From positions 1 to 11,697 of the forward strand of contig JAICLM010000047.1 of the NCBI GenBank assembly GCA_025927435.1: a DNA stretch of 11,697 bases, given 5' to 3'. A model generated the notes under the pieces. The model ran no database searches. It saw only the letters and a program-made list of their open reading frames with translations, and was not told the DNA's origin. This stretch comes from Thermoleophilia bacterium (GTDB taxonomy: Bacteria; Actinomycetota; Thermoleophilia; Gaiellales; Gaiellaceae). This document shows, in pieces, positions 8,546-11,697 of the stretch (the first letter of the stretch is position 1; each line of letters begins with the position of its first letter). The translations under genes and the position numbers were made by a program.

Positions 8546-8782
8546 CTACGCGGCGGGGTGGCACCGCGAGCGTGCCGGCCGCACGCTACGTGCGACCGGC
8601 ACGCTCGCCGCCCGCGGAGGGGCGGGCGGAGGCGAGAGATGGTCGGCCCAGGCCCGGAGAGCCGAGGCGGCTCCCGTGCGCAGGAATCCGGGGCCGCGCA
8701 ACCGCTCGGCGGCGGCGACGGCCTCGCGCCCACGGCGATCCGTCGAATAGAGGTCGAAGAACTCGGGCGGCTGGGGAATCAT
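8546..8782 (-). CDS. 78-aa hypothetical protein upstream of the mutase gene
   Basis: Not recognised. The start is well supported: ATG at 8782 with AAGGAG 8 nt upstream (8796-8791) and a TTGACA/GATAAG promoter further up. Residues 1-50 (MIPQPPEFFDLYSTDRRGRE, then helical AVAAAERLRG and ASALRAWADHLS) look like a normal soluble polypeptide. From residue 52 the protein is Pro/Arg-rich and its DNA is made up almost wholly of two hairpins (8608-8629 and 8566-8608). The C-terminus may therefore be a by-product of an inserted repeat, or a transcript structure that happens to be read through. The mutase starts 18 nt after its stop. It is probably controlled by the TTCGA-N6-TCGAA operators upstream. 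Confidence 0.6.
   Translation of the reverse strand: MIPQPPEFFDLYSTDRRGREAVAAAERLRGPGFLRTGAASALRAWADHLSPPPAPPRAASVPVARSVRPARSRCHPAA
8566..8608. repeat. Nested 43-bp palindrome
   Basis: Perfect 13-bp arms, GCGAGCGTGCCGG (8566-8578) and CCGGCACGCTCGC (8596-8608), enclose a second 6-bp stem (8580-8585 with 8589-8594) around a CTA loop. One C/A mismatch (8579/8595) separates the two stems. No T-tract follows on either strand, so it is not a standard terminator. In the minus-strand transcript it ends about 39 nt before the mutase GTG. No second copy was noticed in the window. Confidence 0.9.
8608..8629. repeat. GC-only hairpin next to the nested palindrome
   Basis: CCGCCCGC (8608-8615) and GCGGGCGG (8622-8629) form a perfect 8-bp stem with a 6-nt loop, abutting the larger palindrome. 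The two form a tandem hairpin unit resembling REP/BIME-type elements. In a GC-rich genome this stem alone would be less striking. Confidence 0.7.
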
Positions 8783-8799
8783 CGTGCGAGCTCCTTGTG

Positions 8800-8815
8800 T
8801 TCGATGAATCTCGTT
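8800..8815. promoter_or_regulatory. Degenerate third operator copy O3
   Basis: TTCGA-TGAATC-TCGTT keeps the left half-site and three bases of the right one, with the same spacer, 18 bp from O1. It lies in the predicted 5' UTR of the 78-aa ORF. Weak on its own; noted because of its neighbours. Confidence 0.35.
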
Positions 8816-8817
8816 GG

Positions 8818-8833
8818 TTCGAAACTTATCGAA
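8818..8833. promoter_or_regulatory. Putative operator O1 (TTCGA-N6-TCGAA)
   Basis: TTCGA-AACTTA-TCGAA is a perfect inverted repeat, extended by one more pair to GTTCGA...TCGAAC (8817-8834). It covers the -10 box of the minus-strand promoter, the classic place for repression. The same architecture recurs at 8890-8905. Confidence 0.7.
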
Positions 8834-8852
8834 CGCACAGGCAACTTGTCAA
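8825..8852 (-). promoter_or_regulatory. Promoter of the 78-aa ORF and mutase
   Basis: Minus strand: TTGACA (8852-8847, perfect -35), 16-nt spacer, GATAAG (8830-8825, 4 of 6 to TATAAT). The start site would be near 8818, leaving a 5' UTR of about 35 nt that includes the AAGGAG site. The -10 box lies inside the inverted repeat 8818-8833. Confidence 0.75.
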
Positions 8853-8889
8853 GCAAAGACCCCCAAAACGGAGTATCATCCTGGTGCGA

Positions 8890-8905
8890 TTCGATGACAA
8901 TCGAA
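8890..8905. promoter_or_regulatory. Putative operator O2 over the regulator start codon
   Basis: TTCGA-TGACAA-TCGAA has the same half-sites and the same 6-bp spacer as O1, and the palindrome extends to TTCGAT...ATCGAA. It covers the ATG (8894-8896) of the ArsR-type gene, suggesting autoregulation. Its centre is 72 bp from that of O1, close to seven helical turns. Confidence 0.65.
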
Positions 8906-9997
8906 AACGTCCATCCTCCACGTCCCGTCCAGCAGCCCCGCGTCGTCGACGTCTCGCGCGCAGGTCGGGGGCTGACGGTCGAGATCGACGCCTCGGAAGC
9001 GGCAGAGCTGCTGCTCAGCATGGCGACGTTGCTCGCCGAGGAGGACCGCGACACGTACGAGCTGGAGGCGACCCGGATCGACGAGCTCCGCGCTGCGGTG
9101 CCCGCCGACCTGTTCCGCCAGGCGGTCGGGCTCCTCCCCGGCAAGTCGGCGGCGCAGCTGCTCGGACTGGTCTACACCACACCGAAGCCCCGCACCGCGT
9201 CCGCCTTTCTCGACCACCTGGCGGCGACCGATCCGGTCGAGCTCAGGCTGCACACGTTCGGCTACTACTCCGGCAGCCACCACGCGACCGAGCCCGAGAC
9301 GATCCGGCTCGCGGCGGAGGGAGACGCCGGTGCGGTCGACGAGCTGCTGAAGGTGTACTCGGAGTACGTCGAACCGGAGAAATGCGACACGCTGGACCGA
9401 GTGCTCCGCGCCGAGCCGGCCGACGGCAAGCGAGCGCTTCTCGACCTGCTGTCGGGCTGGTACGAGCAGGTCCTTCCCGAGATGGCTCCGGCCGATCCGA
9501 CGCTGGCGGAGCGAGACGCGGAGGACAAGCGCGAGCTCGTGAAATCGGTTCCGCCCGAGCAGGTCGTCGAGCAGCTGGCACCCGGCATCCAGTGGACGCC
9601 GGGACCCTCGATCGACCGCGTCGTTCTGTTCCCCGCCTATTCGCCACGCCCGTGGGTGTACATGAGCGAGTACAAGCGCGTGAAGATCTTCTGCTATCCG
9701 ATCACGCTCGACCGCCTGCGGACGGCACCCGGCGACCCCGTCGAGCTCGTCCGGGTGTACAAGGCGCTCGGCGACGAGAGCCGGCTGAAGCTGCTGCGGC
9801 GGCTCCACGACGGACCGCTCTCGCTCGGCGACGCGGCGAAGGAGGTCGGTCTCGCGAAGTCGACGACGCACCACCACCTCGCGATCCTGCGCCAGGCCGG
9901 CTTCGTGCTGATCCAGGAGGGCGACGACACCTACACGTTGCGGCCCGATATGCGTCCGGAGCCGGGCGCGCTGCTCGAGAGCTACCTCGGCACCTGA
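8894..9997 (+). CDS. ArsR-type regulator with long N-terminal domain and C-terminal winged helix
   Basis: A 367-aa protein. The C-terminal about 80 residues form an ArsR/SmtB-like winged helix (about 285-355: YKALGDESRLKLLRRLHDGP, then SLGDAAKEVGLAKSTTHHHL as the recognition region). The first about 280 residues are a predominantly helical domain of unknown function that likely senses a ligand; no cysteine-rich metal site is visible there. Classic ArsR proteins are only about 100 aa, so this belongs to the large multi-domain kind. ATG 8894 is the only sensible start in this frame. No SD is within range (GGAG is 20 nt away), while TATCAT at 8874-8879 could be a -10, so a short leader is possible. 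It is divergent from the 78-aa ORF and mutase and leads the moaX-protease-LOG run. Confidence 0.88.
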   Translation: MTIENVHPPRPVQQPRVVDVSRAGRGLTVEIDASEAAELLLSMATLLAEEDRDTYELEATRIDELRAAVPADLFRQAVGLLPGKSAAQLLGLVYTTPKPRTASAFLDHLAATDPVELRLHTFGYYSGSHHATEPETIRLAAEGDAGAVDELLKVYSEYVEPEKCDTLDRVLRAEPADGKRALLDLLSGWYEQVLPEMAPADPTLAERDAEDKRELVKSVPPEQVVEQLAPGIQWTPGPSIDRVVLFPAYSPRPWVYMSEYKRVKIFCYPITLDRLRTAPGDPVELVRVYKALGDESRLKLLRRLHDGPLSLGDAAKEVGLAKSTTHHHLAILRQAGFVLIQEGDDTYTLRPDMRPEPGALLESYLGT

Positions 9998-10018
9998 CCT
10001 CGCAGGCAAGATCAGGGC

Positions 10019-10651
10019 GTGCGCGTCACCGTCCGCCTCTTCGCCGGCCTGCGGGAACGCGCCGGTCGTGCGCGGCTCGACCTCGACGACGTCGCCCGCG
10101 TCGCGGACATCTGGCCGGCGCTCGATCTCGGGGATGAGCCGCCGGGCCTCCTCTACGCCGTGAATCGCGAGTACGTGGAGCGCGGGCACGAGCTCGCGGA
10201 CGGCGACGAGGTCGCGCTCATCCCGCCCGTTTCCGGAGGCTCCTTCCGGCTGATCGAGGGTCCGCTCGACGTCGCCGCCGTGCTGCGCGAGGTCGAGGAT
10301 CCCGAGGCGGGAGCGCTCGCGAGCTTCGTCGGCACCGTCCGCCGCCGCTCGCGAGGGCGCGACGTGCTCCATCTGGAGTACGAGGCCTACGAGGAGATGG
10401 CCGAGGAGATGCTCGTTCGCCTCGGGGACGAGCTGACCGAGCGCCACGGGTTGTGCGGGGTCGCCGTCCACCACCGGTTCGGGCGGGTCGAGATCGGCGA
10501 AGCGAGCGTCGCGATCGCGGTCTCCGCTCCGCACCGGTCGGCCGCGCTCGACGCCTGCCGCGAGGCGATCGAGACGCTCAAGTCAACGATCCCGCTGTGG
10601 AAGAAAGAGGTCTACGTGGGCGGCGAGGAATGGATCGGGAGAGGCTCGTGA
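10019..10651 (+). CDS. moaX: Fused molybdopterin synthase MoaD-MoaE (MoaX-like)
   Basis: Molybdopterin synthase puts the dithiolene sulfurs into cyclic pyranopterin monophosphate during molybdenum cofactor synthesis. Residues 1-74 are the sulfur-carrier MoaD (ubiquitin fold, MRVTVRLFAGLRE to PPVSGG). Residues about 75-210 are MoaE (SFVGTVR, HHRFGRVEIGE, APHRSAALDACREAIETLK, and PLWKKEVY with the catalytic Lys195-Lys196). The MoaD diglycine G73-G74, which must become a free C-terminal thiocarboxylate, is internal and followed by Ser75. Mycobacterial MoaX has the same arrangement and is cleaved after the Gly-Gly. The GTG start, 21 nt after the ArsR-type gene, has AGGG only 1 nt away. Its stop overlaps the protease gene. 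Confidence 0.95.
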   Translation: MRVTVRLFAGLRERAGRARLDLDDVARVADIWPALDLGDEPPGLLYAVNREYVERGHELADGDEVALIPPVSGGSFRLIEGPLDVAAVLREVEDPEAGALASFVGTVRRRSRGRDVLHLEYEAYEEMAEEMLVRLGDELTERHGLCGVAVHHRFGRVEIGEASVAIAVSAPHRSAALDACREAIETLKSTIPLWKKEVYVGGEEWIGRGS

Positions 10652-11265
10652 GCATGCAGGCGGGGCAGGAGGGCGGGCTTGCGCGCCGCTCGCGTGAGTT
10701 CGCCGTCCCGATCGTGACCTTTGCAGCATCGTTCGTCGCCTTCTCGGTGGGGTTCGGCGACTGGAGGTTCGGTCTCGGCTTCGTCCTCCTGATCCTCGTG
10801 CACGAGCTGGGGCACGTCTTCGAGGCGCGGCGGCAGGGACTGCGCGTGACCTTGCCGACGTTCATCCCGGGCTTCGGGGCCTACGTGAGGCACGAGCTGA
10901 ATCTGTCTCCCTGGCGGAACGCTCTCATCTCGCTCGCGGGGCCGCTCGCCGGCGGGCTCGGCGCCGCGGCGGTCTGGGCGGTCGGCTCGGCACGCGACTC
11001 CCACCTGCTCGTCGAGCTCGCCTACTTCGGCTTCCTGCTCAACGCCGCGAACCTGGTTCCGGTCGGCTTCCTCGACGGCGGCGCAGCCTGGCACTCGATC
11101 TCCGAGACGTGGCGGCGGCCGCGCATTCGCTACGAGGGCGGTGTCCCGGTGGAGGCCTCGGCTCCGGAGCGCAATCGCGCCGCCCAGCTCGTGATCCTGT
11201 ACGTGGTTCTCGCGGTGGTGCTCGTGGGGTGCGTGCTCGCAACGCGACACAGCAGGGCGTTCTGA
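10648..11265 (+). CDS. M50-family (site-2 protease-like) membrane metalloprotease
   Basis: An integral membrane zinc protease of the S2P/M50 family, which cuts substrates within or near the membrane. With a GTG start at 10648 it has 205 aa. The zinc motif HELGH is H52-E53-H56, in the helix GFVLLILVHELGHVFEARR. The third ligand D143 lies in NLVPVGFLDGG. About five hydrophobic segments are seen (roughly 19-37, 40-58, 92-113, 120-142, 182-200). No PDZ domain is present, so it is of the compact type. The start is uncertain: SD GGGAGAGG (10637-10644) could serve GTG 10648 or ATG 10654, and ATG 10630 is also in frame. GTG 10648 overlaps the moaX stop by 4 nt. The LOG gene starts on its stop codon. 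Confidence 0.92.
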   Translation: MSMQAGQEGGLARRSREFAVPIVTFAASFVAFSVGFGDWRFGLGFVLLILVHELGHVFEARRQGLRVTLPTFIPGFGAYVRHELNLSPWRNALISLAGPLAGGLGAAAVWAVGSARDSHLLVELAYFGFLLNAANLVPVGFLDGGAAWHSISETWRRPRIRYEGGVPVEASAPERNRAAQLVILYVVLAVVLVGCVLATRHSRAF

Positions 11266-11697
11266 TGAAGGACCGCGACGTCCTCAGGACGCACCACTCG
11301 CTCGAGCAGCTCCGCCGGAACTCGGAGGCGATCGGACGCGAGTTCCTGGCGGGCTTCGAGGCGGTGGAGAAGATCGACCGCCCGGCGGTCTCCTGCTTCG
11401 GCTCGGCGCGCGCGCCGGAAGGGTCGCGGGCGTACGAGGCGGCGCGCGAGACGGCTCGGCGCTTCGCCGAGGCAGGGTGGGCGGTCGTCACGGGCGGGGG
11501 GCCCGGGGTGATGGAGGCGGCGAACCGCGGCTGCCGGGAGGGCGGCGGACTCTCGCTCGGTTTCGGCATCGAGCTGCCCCACGAGCAGCTGATGAACGAC
11601 TACATCGACCTCGGGCTGGTCTTCGACCACTTCTACGCCCGCAAGACCATGTTCGTGAAGGCGGCGGAGGGCTTCTGCGTCTTCCCCGGCGGCTTCG
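11265..11697 (+). CDS. LOG-family (TIGR00730-type) nucleotide hydrolase, partial
   Basis: The 5' part (144 codons) of a Rossmann-fold protein of the LOG group, nucleoside 5'-monophosphate phosphoribohydrolases often misnamed lysine decarboxylases. Visible family features: SCFGSARAPEGS (43-54), TGGGPGVMEAANRG (76-89), the conserved RKTMF (126-130), and the beginning of the PGGFGT signature at 141-144, cut by the window end. The first 39 residues before the core are polar and helical. The ATG shares one base with the protease stop (TGATG) and has AGGG 7 nt upstream, so coupling is likely. The natural substrate is unknown (AMP-like nucleotides or cytokinin monophosphates in characterised relatives). 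The gene runs on past 11697. Confidence 0.92.
   Translation, partial: MKDRDVLRTHHSLEQLRRNSEAIGREFLAGFEAVEKIDRPAVSCFGSARAPEGSRAYEAARETARRFAEAGWAVVTGGGPGVMEAANRGCREGGGLSLGFGIELPHEQLMNDYIDLGLVFDHFYARKTMFVKAAEGFCVFPGGF

Noticed and set aside
8528..8650. Cobalamin riboswitch upstream of the mutase
   Set aside because: A B12-dependent enzyme made this worth checking, but the conserved riboswitch core segments are absent and the region holds only simple hairpins.
8817..8834. GTTCGA...TCGAAC as a LexA box
   Set aside because: The half-sites point the opposite way from CGAAC-N4-GTTCG and the spacer is 6 instead of 4, so it is a different operator type.
9998..10018. Molybdenum-cofactor riboswitch before the moaX gene
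   Set aside because: Only about 20 nt separate it from the upstream gene, far too short for that element.
8876..10534. Long minus-strand frame opposite the ArsR-type and moaX genes
   Set aside because: No domain pattern, and two clear genes are encoded on the other strand.

Overview
The window is GC-rich chromosomal DNA, almost wall-to-wall coding with very short or overlapping gene junctions, many GTG starts and weak Shine-Dalgarno sites. LexA has a Gram-positive type SOS box, and there are a BTAD/AfsR-type giant regulator and a fused MoaD-MoaE. All of this points to a high-GC Actinomycetota, probably a deep-branching class such as Thermoleophilia. That placement is inference from style and gene content; no marker gene was compared.

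Left part, minus strand (1-2077), housekeeping. A receiver-only response regulator is followed after 4 nt by secG and then tRNA-Leu(GAG) with its own terminator. Next come lexA, with a -35/-10 promoter and a perfect CGAAC-N4-GTTCG operator, and a translationally coupled small zinc-ribbon gene. The 3' end of that gene contains the promoter and 5' end of rnpB (RNase P RNA), and rnpB ends in a hairpin terminator.

Middle part (2107-6950). A 65-aa TPR-like ORF runs convergently into a GT4-type glycosyltransferase. The glycosyltransferase lies downstream of a small putative DNA-binding protein resembling the Xre/MbcA/ParS antitoxin group. Divergent from that is a 947-aa regulator (winged helix, BTAD, NB-ARC-like ATPase, TPR repeats) whose stop codon overlaps the start of a small cupin gene.

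Right part (6947-11697). A methylmalonyl-CoA mutase large subunit without its own B12 domain lies on the minus strand behind a 78-aa ORF. That ORF has a good promoter and RBS, but its 3' third consists of two strong hairpins. Divergent from it is a tightly packed plus-strand run: an unusual ArsR-type regulator with C-terminal HTH, fused molybdopterin synthase (MoaD-MoaE), an M50-family membrane protease, and the start of a LOG-family nucleotide hydrolase cut by the window end.

The most interesting structure is the 111-bp divergent region 8783-8893. It holds two inverted repeats of identical architecture (TTCGA-N6-TCGAA), one over the -10 box of the mutase-side promoter and one over the regulator's own start codon, plus a third degenerate copy. 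This looks like a self-contained regulatory circuit. Other points worth a look are the nested 43-bp palindrome upstream of the mutase, the Gly-Gly-Ser junction of the MoaD-MoaE fusion next to a protease gene, and the 17-bp near-repeat at both ends of rnpB.
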